Source of the DNA: Agromyces allii
GTDB lineage: Bacteria > Actinomycetota > Actinomycetes > Actinomycetales > Microbacteriaceae
Length of the DNA stretch: 64,000 bases
Direction of reading: 5' to 3'
NCBI RefSeq assembly: GCF_009749385.1
Contig: NZ_WBIN01000004.1
Location: forward strand, 124,001 to 188,000
The notes under the pieces are model-generated. The model was not told where the DNA came from, ran no database searches, and saw only the letters and a program-made list of their open reading frames with translations. Made by a program: the position numbers and the translations under genes. The number at the start of each line of letters is the position of its first letter. The first letter of the stretch is position 1. Positions 27,484 through 35,529 of the stretch are shown in pieces.

Positions 27484-29412
27484 GTGGACCCGGCCGAACT
27501 CGCTCTGGACCCTGACGAGCTCCGCCGACTCGCCGAGTGCGCGAAGGAGCCGATCAGGACCCCCGGCTCGATCCAGGCCCATGGCACCCTCCTCGGCCTC
27601 GACCTCTCCGGGGTCATCTCGGTGGTGAGCGAGAACGCGAGCGACTGGCTGGGCCAGCGCGTGGGCGACATCGGCAACGAGGAGCTCGAGTTCGCGGTGC
27701 GCACCGGCCGGGCCGTCGACCCCGTCAGGATCGTGTGGCAGGGCGTCGAATCCGACGCGATCGTCCACCGCGCAGACGGCCTGACCATCGTCGAGATCGA
27801 GCCGCTGCCCGAAGGCGGCGAGTACGCCCGAACCGCGGTCGTCGGCGCGATCATTCGAGCCTCGCGCACGACGTCCGAGGCGGAGCTTCGCGAGACGGTC
27901 GCGGCGGAGATCCGCGAGATCACCGGATTCGACCGGGTCATGATCTACCGATTCCACGACGACGGCCACGGCGAGGTCGTGGCCGACGATCGCGCGGCGG
28001 ATCTCGAGCCCTATCTCGGACTCCACTTCCCGGCCTCCGACATCCCGGTCCAGGCACGCGCGCTGTACCTCTCGAAGATCGGCCGCACCATCGCGAGCAC
28101 CGAGGCCCCGGGCATCCCGCTCCTCTCCCTCGCCGACGACCCACGCAAGATCGACCTGTCCGATGCCGAGCTGCGGAGCGTCTCGCCGTATCACCTGCAG
28201 TACATGCGCAGCATGGGGCAGGCCTCCACGTTCTCGCTCTCGCTCGTCGAAGACGGCCGGCTCACCGGAATGATCACCTGCGCGGATCGCCGCGAGCGAC
28301 GCCTGCCGGTGCTGCTGCGTCGTGCCCTCGAGGTGTTGGCCGGGCAGGTCGCGCTCCAGCTCACCTCGATGCGCGAGATCGCGAGGCTCCAGCACCTGGT
28401 CGACGTGCGCGCCAGGCGGGCCGAACTGCTGGCACCGCTCTACGCGTCCGACGACATCCACTCGGCCCTGCTCGGGGGCGCGGCCACCGTGCTCGATCTC
28501 GTGCCGGCCGACGGCGTCCTCGTCCGCATCGGCGGCACCTCGCGCATGCAGGGCGAGGTACCCCCGCTCACAGCCGTCGTGCGCGTGCTCGATCGGGTCG
28601 GCGGCGCCCCGTTCGCCTCCGAGTGCCTTCGCGCCGACCGGCCCGACCTCGCCGACCTGCTGCCCGGCGTCGCCGGCCTCCTGGTCGTGCCGCTCGCCGA
28701 CACCGGTGACGCGCTGGTGTTCTTCCGCGGGGAGGTCGAGCATGAGATCGCCTGGCTCGGCGACCCCGGCGGCGGGAACCGACCCGACGGCCTCTCCCCC
28801 CGCACCTCGTTCGCCGCATGGAAGCGCACGGTCCGCGACCGCAGCGCGGCGTGGGGCACGGTGATCGACGAGACGGTCGAACTCGCGCATGAGCTCGAGA
28901 TCGCCCTCCAGCGGCGCGCCGAGGCGAGACTGGCGGAACTCGCGATGCGAGACGCCCTCACCGGCCTGTACAACCGCCGATACCTCGTGGAACGCCTCGC
29001 GACGCGCGGTCCCGTGGGCGAGAGCGGCAAGGCCATGCTGTTCGTCGACCTCGACGACTTCAAGCAGGTGAACGACACGCACGGACACGACGCCGGCGAT
29101 GCCGTCATCCTCGAGGTCGCGAGGCGCCTCGGCGAGTCCTCGCGGGAGCAGGACGACGTCGTGCGGCTCGGGGGCGACGAGTTCGTGGTGCTGCTCGACG
29201 GCGTGGTCGGCGAAGACGTCGAAGCGATCGCCGAGCGCCTCGTGCACTCCATCGCGCTGCCGATTTCGACGAAGCGCGGGTGGATCTCGGTCACCGCATC
29301 GTGCGGCGTGGTGATCGCCGATCCCGGTTCACCGCGCGGCGGACTCCTCGAGGCGGCCGACGCGGCGATGTACCGGGCCAAGCACGCCGGCCGCAACCGG
29401 ATCTCGCTCTGA
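27484..29412 (+). CDS. Bacteriophytochrome-diguanylate cyclase (PAS-GAF-PHY-GGDEF)
   Basis: A 642-residue cytoplasmic photoreceptor. GTG 27484 has GACGGAG upstream. The N-terminal PAS carries Cys19 in AECAKEPIRTPGSIQAHG, the biliverdin-attachment position of bacteriophytochromes. The GAF domain keeps HFPASDIP and the SPYHLQYMRSMG histidine, but the usual IxCHH is ITCAD, so the second pyrrole-side His is missing. The PHY tongue shows EIAWLGDP and SPRTSF. The C-terminal GGDEF (563-567) is intact, with a REQD inhibitory I-site. It would make c-di-GMP under red/far-red control. No heme oxygenase gene is seen in the window. Confidence 0.92.
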   Translation: MDPAELALDPDELRRLAECAKEPIRTPGSIQAHGTLLGLDLSGVISVVSENASDWLGQRVGDIGNEELEFAVRTGRAVDPVRIVWQGVESDAIVHRADGLTIVEIEPLPEGGEYARTAVVGAIIRASRTTSEAELRETVAAEIREITGFDRVMIYRFHDDGHGEVVADDRAADLEPYLGLHFPASDIPVQARALYLSKIGRTIASTEAPGIPLLSLADDPRKIDLSDAELRSVSPYHLQYMRSMGQASTFSLSLVEDGRLTGMITCADRRERRLPVLLRRALEVLAGQVALQLTSMREIARLQHLVDVRARRAELLAPLYASDDIHSALLGGAATVLDLVPADGVLVRIGGTSRMQGEVPPLTAVVRVLDRVGGAPFASECLRADRPDLADLLPGVAGLLVVPLADTGDALVFFRGEVEHEIAWLGDPGGGNRPDGLSPRTSFAAWKRTVRDRSAAWGTVIDETVELAHELEIALQRRAEARLAELAMRDALTGLYNRRYLVERLATRGPVGESGKAMLFVDLDDFKQVNDTHGHDAGDAVILEVARRLGESSREQDDVVRLGGDEFVVLLDGVVGEDVEAIAERLVHSIALPISTKRGWISVTASCGVVIADPGSPRGGLLEAADAAMYRAKHAGRNRISL

Positions 29413-29445
29413 GCGATCGCGAGCCCGCGGTGCACGCCGCGGCCG

Positions 29446-29733
29446 CTACCTCGGCTCGGGCGTGATGCGCATCCCCGCGGCGGCGTTCGCGGAGTCGATC
29501 AGTTCTTCCAGCCACACCCGGTTGATGTCCCCGGGGGCTCCGTCGAACTCGAAACGTAGGGTGGACGACGGGTTGATCCACACCTGCTGGCGGCCCTCGC
29601 CCTCACGGTCGATCGACAGCGCGAACGCCTCCTTGCGGCGGAGCTTCGCGAGCACCACGAACTCGAGGTGCGCGAGCGTCCGATCGGGGATCGCGAAAGA
29701 GGCGGGCGGAGAGCCGTAGTGGAGGTGTCCCAT
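29446..29733 (-). CDS. Small conserved protein, paralogue A of a three-member family
   Basis: A 95-residue protein starting MGHLHYGSPP. It shares with the proteins at 31041-31364 and 31375-31698 the pattern MGxLxY, DRxLAHLxxV, KLRRxExFA, VWxxP, FE and SAN with a terminal PEP. This looks like the DUF7882-type Microbacteriaceae family (name from memory). There is no catalytic motif or membrane segment; function unknown. A TATGAT -10 element ends eight bases before ATG 29733, so the mRNA is probably leaderless or nearly so. Confidence 0.8.
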   Translation of the reverse strand: MGHLHYGSPPASFAIPDRTLAHLEFVVLAKLRRKEAFALSIDREGEGRQQVWINPSSTLRFEFDGAPGDINRVWLEELIDSANAAAGMRITPEPR

Positions 29734-29773
29734 CGGTTCCGATCATAGGGGTCGCTGGGGGTAACCTGAGCCG

Positions 29774-30040
29774 GTGACCCTTGTGCACCGACTGACCGTT
29801 GACGGCCGCGACTACTTCCTGCCCGATCCAGTGACCGAGCTGAAGCAGCAGGTCCTCGACGCGATCCGGGCCGGAGGCGGGTACGTCAACATCCCCCCGC
29901 TGCGCGGTGGCCCCGGCATCGACATCCTCTTCTCCCCGGGAATGCCGGTCACGTGGTCCCAGATCGATGTCGGAGGCGATCTGTCCGACCGTGACGACAA
30001 CCGGGCGGGCGGCGGCACGGGCGACGAGATCGTCCTCTGA
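29774..30040 (+). CDS. Small hypothetical protein with leaderless-type promoter
   Basis: An 88-residue protein starting at GTG 29774 (MTLVHRLTVDGRDYFLPDPV). The first 65 residues look like a compact beta-rich domain (LKQQVLDAIRAGGGYVNIPP, IDILFSPGMPVTW); the tail is acidic and glycine-rich. TAACCT ends six bases before the start codon. The family is unrecognised. It is divergent from paralogue A. Confidence 0.65.
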   Translation: MTLVHRLTVDGRDYFLPDPVTELKQQVLDAIRAGGGYVNIPPLRGGPGIDILFSPGMPVTWSQIDVGGDLSDRDDNRAGGGTGDEIVL

Positions 30041-30106
30041 CGCACGACGCGGCTGCTGCCGAGTGCGATCCGCGATCGAGCGGGGCAGCAGGACCCCGCT
30101 GAAGGT

Positions 30107-30937
30107 CTAGACCGCGGCCAGCAGCCGTTCGACGTCCGAGGCCGGAACAGCGGGCGAGAAGAAGAACCCCTGTCCGCGGTCGCAGCCCCATCCCTTCGCC
30201 CGGGCCACGTCCTGCGCCGTCTCGATCCCCTCGGCGACGACGACGGCGTGCCGCATCCGGGCCACGTCGATGGCTTCGATGGCCAGCGCGTCGGCCTCGG
30301 CGCCCGGCCTCCGCATGAGGGATCGGTCGATCTTCACCTCGGTGAAGGGCATGCGCCCGAGCGCCTCGATCGACGTGAAGCCGGATCCGAAGTCGTCGAC
30401 GGAGACGCCGATGCCGGCGGCGATGAGCGCCTGCATGGTCTCGACCTCCTCGCACGTCTCGCTGAGCGCCGGCGTCTCGGTGATCTCGGCGGTGACGGTC
30501 CATTCGGGCAGGCCGAGCGCGCGGACGAACTCCACCATGGTCGTGGCGAACTCGGGACGCAGCTGCGACGGCGAGACGTTCACCGCGAGCCCGATCCGCC
30601 GGCCGCGTCGGTGCCAGTCGGCGACGCGGCGGCCAGCCTGGGCCAGGATGGTGCGACCGAGTTCGCCGATCAGCCCGGTGCGTTCGGCGACCGCGATGAA
30701 CCGATCGGGCATCACCAGGCCGCGTTCGGGATGAAGCCATCGGGACAGCGCTTCGAACACCACGGGCCGCCCGGAGACGAGGTCGTACTCCGGCTGGAAG
30801 TACGGGACGAGCTCGCCCTTCCTGACGGCGCGCTGCAACTCCTCGGCCGAGTTCTCGGATGCACTGCTCGATGCGCGATCTTCCACCCGACCAGAATCCT
30901 CAAGTCGGGCTCCGCTCGCAAGGCCGCCCCGTTTCAC
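30107..30937 (-). CDS. EAL-domain c-di-GMP phosphodiesterase
   Basis: A 276-residue protein that is almost only an EAL domain. All catalytic signatures look intact: FEALSRW (EAL), the Asn in AVNVSPSQL, Glu in AEITET, DDFGSGFTS, KIDRSLM, VVAEGIET and the QGFFFSPAVPASD end. It should linearise c-di-GMP to pGpG. There is no sensor domain or membrane helix. The start is uncertain: GTG 30937 is used, GTG 30886 is possible. It opposes two diguanylate cyclases encoded nearby. Confidence 0.88.
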   Translation of the reverse strand: MKRGGLASGARLEDSGRVEDRASSSASENSAEELQRAVRKGELVPYFQPEYDLVSGRPVVFEALSRWLHPERGLVMPDRFIAVAERTGLIGELGRTILAQAGRRVADWHRRGRRIGLAVNVSPSQLRPEFATTMVEFVRALGLPEWTVTAEITETPALSETCEEVETMQALIAAGIGVSVDDFGSGFTSIEALGRMPFTEVKIDRSLMRRPGAEADALAIEAIDVARMRHAVVVAEGIETAQDVARAKGWGCDRGQGFFFSPAVPASDVERLLAAV

Positions 30938-31040
30938 AGCACCGGGGTGTATGGTGCGCCCCCGACGGACGGAGCCCGACGGGCGGAGCCCGACGGTCGG
31001 CGGTGCCGAGCGGAGGGCCGGAGCAGATATCCTTCCCGTG

Positions 31041-31364
31041 ATGGGAACCCTCACGTACGACTCCAAACTGGTCGTCTCGTTCGACGATCGCGTGCTCGCC
31101 CACCTGCAGACGGTGATCTGGGCGAAGCTCCGCCGTGGCGAACCGTTCGCGTTCACCTGGACGGAGTCGGCATCGACCAGCGGGTTCGGACGCACCTCGG
31201 TGTGGTTGTCGCCGTCGATCCCGGTCGCGTTCGAGTACTTCGGCGGCCGCGCACCACGGCTGAACCCGGCTTGGGTGCAGGCGATGAACCGGTCGGCGAA
31301 CTCCGCGGGCGGCTTGACCGTCGTGCCCGAGCCGACGGATTCCGGACCCGAACCCGGAGCATGA
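31041..31364 (+). CDS. Small conserved protein, paralogue B
   Basis: A 107-residue protein starting MGTLTYDSKL. It matches paralogue C closely (DR-LAHL, AKLRRGEPFAF, VWLSP, FEYFGGR, LNPAWV, SAN-GGL-VVPEP) and A more distantly. TATCCT ends seven bases before ATG 31041, a leaderless arrangement. It converges on paralogue C with only ten bases between the stops. Function is unknown. Confidence 0.8.
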   Translation: MGTLTYDSKLVVSFDDRVLAHLQTVIWAKLRRGEPFAFTWTESASTSGFGRTSVWLSPSIPVAFEYFGGRAPRLNPAWVQAMNRSANSAGGLTVVPEPTDSGPEPGA

Positions 31365-31374
31365 ACCGGCTTCG

Positions 31375-31698
31375 CTATCCTTCCGGTGCCGGCGACGGCG
31401 TCGCATCGGGCTCCGGCACGAGCACGAGGCCAGCCGGCGAGTTCGCCGAACGCGCGAGCTCGCGAAGCCAGCGGGGGTTGAGCGGGATCTCGCGGCCATC
31501 GAAGAACTCGAAGACGATCGGGATGTCGGGCCCGAGCCAGACCGAGTTCCTCCCGCTGCCCTGATCGACCGAAACCTCCCAGGAGAACGCGAAGGACTCG
31601 CCTCGGCGGAGCTTGGAGTGGATCACGTTCCGGAGATGGGCGAGCGGCCGATCCTCGATCTCGACGGTCCGGATGAAGCGATAGGTCAGGATGCCCAC
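31375..31698 (-). CDS. Small conserved protein, paralogue C
   Basis: A 107-residue protein starting at GTG 31698 (MGILTYRFIR). It shares DRPLAHLRNVIHSKLRRGE, SFAFSW, SVWLGP, FEFFDGRE and LNPRWL with paralogue B, and the terminal VPEP motif. The longer open frame upstream is antisense to other sequence and was rejected. Paralogues B and C are a tail-to-tail pair, which suggests an inverted duplication. Confidence 0.8.
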   Translation of the reverse strand: MGILTYRFIRTVEIEDRPLAHLRNVIHSKLRRGESFAFSWEVSVDQGSGRNSVWLGPDIPIVFEFFDGREIPLNPRWLRELARSANSPAGLVLVPEPDATPSPAPEG

Positions 31699-31866
31699 TG
31701 CACCAGCATGCCATCCGCGGGGCGAGACCGCTGCACTCGTCGACGGAGGCGTACGATCCGACCCACTGGGCCCACCGTGCGTCACGGAAGGCGCCCTGAT
31801 CATAGAGGCGGATCGCGATCGTGTACACCGCCTTCGCTTCGGCAGGCGGCGACCTAGGGTAGAGGA

Positions 31867-32745
31867 ATGCAATCGGTCGATCCGAGCGCGCCCGCCCCGG
31901 CGCCCTCCGCCCCGCTGCTGCTCGATCGCTACCGCCCGCTGGCCCGCATCGGACGCGGTGGCATGGCGTTCGTGTTCCGAGGTCGCGACGAGTACCTGGG
32001 GCGCGACGTCGCCATCAAGGTGTTCAGCGGCGGCAACGAGCGGGACGTCGAGATGTACCGGTCCGAGCTTCGGATGCTCGCCGCGCTGAGCCATCACGGA
32101 GTAGTCTCCATCATCGATGCCGGCGTCGACACCTCCGCTCCCGAGGACCCGCGTCCGTTCCTCGTGATGCAGCTCGTGCGGGGAACCACCGTGTGGGAGC
32201 GGCTGGCGGAGCGGCCCCTCTCGGTGCGGGAGATCGGCGAGATCGGCTACGAGGTGTCCGAAACACTCGAGTACGTGCACGCCCAGGGCGTCATCCATCG
32301 GGACATCACGCCGTCCAACATCATGATCGTGAACTACGGAACGCCGCATTCGCGCGAGCGCGCGATGCTCACCGACTTCGGCATCGCCGTCGAGGTGGAC
32401 GACGACGCCTTCCAGTCCGAGTCCGTCACGGGAACGGCCCCCTATCTGAGCCCCGAGCAGGTGCGCAATCAGCCCCTGGCAACGGCATCGGACATCTACT
32501 CGCTCGGCCTCGTGCTGCTCGAGTGCTTCACGCGCACGCGGGCGTTCCCGGGAGCGCACATCCCCTCGGCGATAGCGCGCCTCGCCGGACCGCCCGAGAT
32601 GCCGTCCGAACTCGTCCCCGAGCCGTGGCGGTCGCTGCTGCAGCGGATGACGGCGACCGAGCCCGAACGTCGCCCGACGGCGGCCGAACTCGGCACGGAG
32701 ATCCGGCAGGCTCTGCGTGACCTCCGCCCTCGGCCGCGCTCGTGA
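31867..32745 (+). CDS. Soluble Hanks-type serine/threonine protein kinase
   Basis: A 292-residue protein that is nothing but a kinase domain after a 20-residue proline-rich start. The glycine loop is GRGGMAFV (29-36), the ATP lysine K51, the catalytic loop HRDITPSN (144-151), DFG at 170-172 and APYLSPEQ the activation segment. The usual Lys of HRDxK is Thr148. Unlike PknB it has no membrane helix or PASTA domains, so it acts in the cytoplasm. A TAGGGT element ends six bases before the ATG. Substrates are unknown; its neighbours are c-di-GMP genes. Confidence 0.9.
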   Translation: MQSVDPSAPAPAPSAPLLLDRYRPLARIGRGGMAFVFRGRDEYLGRDVAIKVFSGGNERDVEMYRSELRMLAALSHHGVVSIIDAGVDTSAPEDPRPFLVMQLVRGTTVWERLAERPLSVREIGEIGYEVSETLEYVHAQGVIHRDITPSNIMIVNYGTPHSRERAMLTDFGIAVEVDDDAFQSESVTGTAPYLSPEQVRNQPLATASDIYSLGLVLLECFTRTRAFPGAHIPSAIARLAGPPEMPSELVPEPWRSLLQRMTATEPERRPTAAELGTEIRQALRDLRPRPRS

Positions 32746-32776
32746 TCGCCGCCTGAGCGCGACGAGCCCGGTGGCG

Positions 32777-34225
32777 TCAGAGCACGACGACGGTCGTCAC
32801 GTCCTTGCCCGCGTGCTTCGACCGGAACATCGCCGCGTCCGCAGCGGCGAAGAGGTCGGCCGCCGCCGGCGCGGAGCCGGCGCCGTCGTGGACCGCGACC
32901 CCGATGCTGGCCGAGATCGAGAAGTCGTCGAGAACCCCGGTGAGCGGGAGGTTGATCGCGCCGCGGAGGCGATCGGCGACCGCCTCCGCCGATGCTGCCG
33001 TGGTGTTCTCGCAGATGATCATGAACTCGTCGCCGCCGAAGCGGCCCGCCACGTCGCCAGGGCGGATCGTGCTCCGGAGCCGGTCGGCGATCTCCCTGAG
33101 CACGGCGTCACCGGCCATGTGCCCCATCCGGTCGTTCACCGCCTTGAACCCGTCGAGGTCGAGCACGACCAGCGCAGTGGGGCCGGACTCGCGTCGTGCT
33201 GCGGCGAGCACCTCGCCCAACCGGGTCTTCAGCAACTGGCGATTGGCCAGTCCGGTGAGTTGGTCGTAGAGCGCCATCCGCTCGAGACGGGACTGCAGCC
33301 GGATGCGGGCCAGGGCCTCCGACGCCTGTCGGGCGATCGCCTCATGCAGCGCGATCGCCTCGGCGTCGAAGGTGCGCTCGCGGCCGAACGCGCTGAGCAC
33401 CACACCCGAGGCGGTTCCTGCGGACGGGAGCGGAGTGGCCGTCAGCGTCTCGAACCGGGCTTCCTTCATCGCCTGCGCCGCGGTCGGCATGCCGTCGCGG
33501 ATCCCCGAGCGCGACCACACGAGCACGCGTCCCGATCGAAGCGCCTCGGCTCCCGGCCCGTCGTCGGGCTCGACGTCGTCGGCGACCCCGATCGGGTGCG
33601 CTCCTGCGACGAGTTCGAGTCGGCCCGACTCGTCGGCGAGGTACACCGCGGCAGCCGTGGCCGCGAAGGCCTCCTGCATGCTGCCGGCGAGGGCCTCGGC
33701 GAACGCGGCCTCCGACGCGCTCGCCAGGAACGCAGCCGACGCACGCTGGAGCACGCGAACGCGTTCCTCGGATGTCTCGGCCCGCCTTCGGGCGTTGAGC
33801 AGGTCGAGCTCGTAGTCCTGGCGGGAGGTCGCGTCGAAGATCGCCGACCGGATGAGGCCCGGTCCGCCGTCGGCCGCCTCGACCACGACGGAGTTCACGA
33901 GGGTCGGCAGGGTCGTGCCGTCGGCCCGGCGGACGGGCAGGGCGACCTCCTTGACGGAGCCTTCGAGCCGAAGCACGGGAAGGTATCGAGTCTCGGCGAA
34001 GATCCGGCCACCCGGGGTGAGCAGGTCGGCGAAGGACGAACCGACGAGCTGATCGACCGAGTAGCCCGTCCACTCGAGGAAGGTCGAGTTGACGCGCAGG
34101 ATCGTGCCGTCGGAGGCCGTGGACAGGTGCCCGCACGGCGCATGCTCGTACAGGTCCTCGAACGAGGACTCGACGGCCGGCGGTCCGATCTCACCGTGGG
34201 CCCGACGCCCCGCGGCATCCGTCAT
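32777..34225 (-). CDS. PAS-GAF-GGDEF diguanylate cyclase coupled to RsbQ-like hydrolase
   Basis: A 482-residue soluble protein. PAS (about residues 22-135: SFEDLYEHAPCGHLSTASDGTI, FLEWTGYSVDQLVG) is followed by a short coiled helix (140-160), GAF (160-310) and GGDEF (320-482). The active site GGDEF is at 397-401 with DLDGFK upstream, and RPGD at 388-391 forms the inhibitory I-site. Its ATG overlaps the stop of the upstream RsbQ-like gene (ATGA). In Bacillus the PAS partner of RsbQ is the phosphatase RsbP; here the output is c-di-GMP synthesis. Confidence 0.9.
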   Translation of the reverse strand: MTDAAGRRAHGEIGPPAVESSFEDLYEHAPCGHLSTASDGTILRVNSTFLEWTGYSVDQLVGSSFADLLTPGGRIFAETRYLPVLRLEGSVKEVALPVRRADGTTLPTLVNSVVVEAADGGPGLIRSAIFDATSRQDYELDLLNARRRAETSEERVRVLQRASAAFLASASEAAFAEALAGSMQEAFAATAAAVYLADESGRLELVAGAHPIGVADDVEPDDGPGAEALRSGRVLVWSRSGIRDGMPTAAQAMKEARFETLTATPLPSAGTASGVVLSAFGRERTFDAEAIALHEAIARQASEALARIRLQSRLERMALYDQLTGLANRQLLKTRLGEVLAAARRESGPTALVVLDLDGFKAVNDRMGHMAGDAVLREIADRLRSTIRPGDVAGRFGGDEFMIICENTTAASAEAVADRLRGAINLPLTGVLDDFSISASIGVAVHDGAGSAPAAADLFAAADAAMFRSKHAGKDVTTVVVL

Positions 34226-35034
34226 CGGAGGAAGTCCGTGATGGCCGCGACCACCTCGTCGGGGCTCGAGAGGTTCGGGCAATGCCCGGTTGCAGCGAGC
34301 TGGACGAGTCGGCTGCCGGGGATCTCGCGGTGGACGAACTCGCCGACTGCCCTCGGGGCGATGATGTCGTCGCTGCACTGCAGGATCAGGGTCGGGCTCA
34401 CCACGGCCCTGAGGTCTTCGCGGTTGTCTGAAGTGAAAGTCACGCGGGCGAAGTGCCTGGCGATGGCCGGGTCGACGCTGCAGAAGCTGGCTGTGAGCTC
34501 GTCGCCGAGCTCGGGCACGTCCGGATTGCCCATGATCGCGGGAGCGAGTTCGGACGACCATCCGAGGTAGTTCGCGTCGAGCGCGTCGAGCAGTCCGTCG
34601 ATGTCCGCCTGCGAGAAACCACCCCGGTATCCGGGCTCGTCGATGTAGCGGGGGGACGGGCCCACGAGAACCAGTGCGCCGAAGCGCTGGGGGCGGCTCG
34701 TGGCCGCCAGCACCCCGACCATCGCGCTCACCGAATGACCGACGTAGACCGTGTCATGGAGGTCGAGGGCGTCGAGGATCTCCAGCACGTCGTCGGCATA
34801 GCCGTGGAGCGAGTCGTACCGCGAACGATCGTACGCGCGAAGGTCGGAACCGCCCGCGCCCACGTGATCGAACAGCACGACGAGGTGGTCGCGCTCGAAC
34901 GCGGGGGCGACGAGCCGCCACATCTCCTGGCTGCATCCGAACCCGTGCGCGAACACGATGGGACGACCGTCCGGCTTGCCCGAGATCTTCACATTGTTGC
35001 GATGCAGCACATCGACTTCACCTGATGATGCCAT
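34222..35034 (-). CDS. RsbQ-like alpha/beta hydrolase (stress-signalling type)
   Basis: A 270-residue protein starting MASSGEVDVL. It tracks Bacillus subtilis RsbQ along its whole length: HRNNVKISGKPDG, FAHGFGCSQEMWRLVAPAFE, LFDHVGAGGSDLRAYD, VGHSVSAMVGVLAA with nucleophile Ser101, VGPSPRY, LQCSDDIIAP and ATGHCPNLS (His251). RsbQ and the plant receptors D14/KAI2 belong to this group. It acts as a ligand-hydrolysing sensor that binds a PAS domain. Its stop overlaps the start of the PAS-GAF-GGDEF gene, so they almost certainly work together. It lacks an adjacent sigma-B regulator. Confidence 0.9.
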   Translation of the reverse strand: MASSGEVDVLHRNNVKISGKPDGRPIVFAHGFGCSQEMWRLVAPAFERDHLVVLFDHVGAGGSDLRAYDRSRYDSLHGYADDVLEILDALDLHDTVYVGHSVSAMVGVLAATSRPQRFGALVLVGPSPRYIDEPGYRGGFSQADIDGLLDALDANYLGWSSELAPAIMGNPDVPELGDELTASFCSVDPAIARHFARVTFTSDNREDLRAVVSPTLILQCSDDIIAPRAVGEFVHREIPGSRLVQLAATGHCPNLSSPDEVVAAITDFLR

Positions 35035-35181
35035 CGCCACGGCGCCTCCAGACGCGAGTCTCCGATCGTTCCGACGACGTCGGACCCGAGCATGCCAGCC
35101 CAGCCTAGTCGCCGGGCCTCGAGCGTCGAGCGGAACCGATCGCCTCGAAGGCGGCGGCTGTCGCCCCGACCCGGGAAACGG

Positions 35182-35225
35182 AAAAAGCCCCGGTGAGAAA
35201 TAGCTTCTCACCGGGACTTTTTCTC
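35182..35225. terminator. Bidirectional intrinsic terminator
   Basis: CCCGGTGAGAA (35189-35199) pairs perfectly with 35205-35215 around a five-base loop. A-tract GAAAAAG on the left and CTTTTTC on the right give a U-run in both directions. On the minus strand it ends the tRNA-Pro transcript. Confidence 0.93.
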
Positions 35226-35229
35226 TCGG

Positions 35230-35303
<74 letters not shown>

Positions 35304-35529
35304 ATGCTCCGGCGAACCCGCCGAGGCAACTTGTCAATCATAGCGCCATCCGAAGAGCGGTTTTGACCATTCGCGTCGTCGTCGCGCCCGTGCGGATGAC
35401 GATCGACGGTCCGACCAGCACATAACCGATTCATAGCCGATTCCCCTAGGCTCGACGAGTCGCGGTCTTCGACGGCGACGTGGCCCGCATCGCGGGATCC
35501 ATCCCAGCCCGTCCCTCCGAAGGAATCTC

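Noticed and set aside
31702..31866. Minus-strand start MYTIAIRLYDQGAFRD upstream of paralogue C and the EAL gene
   Set aside because: The frame continues through paralogue C and the EAL leader in a different reading frame with no domain. It is antisense or chance sequence.
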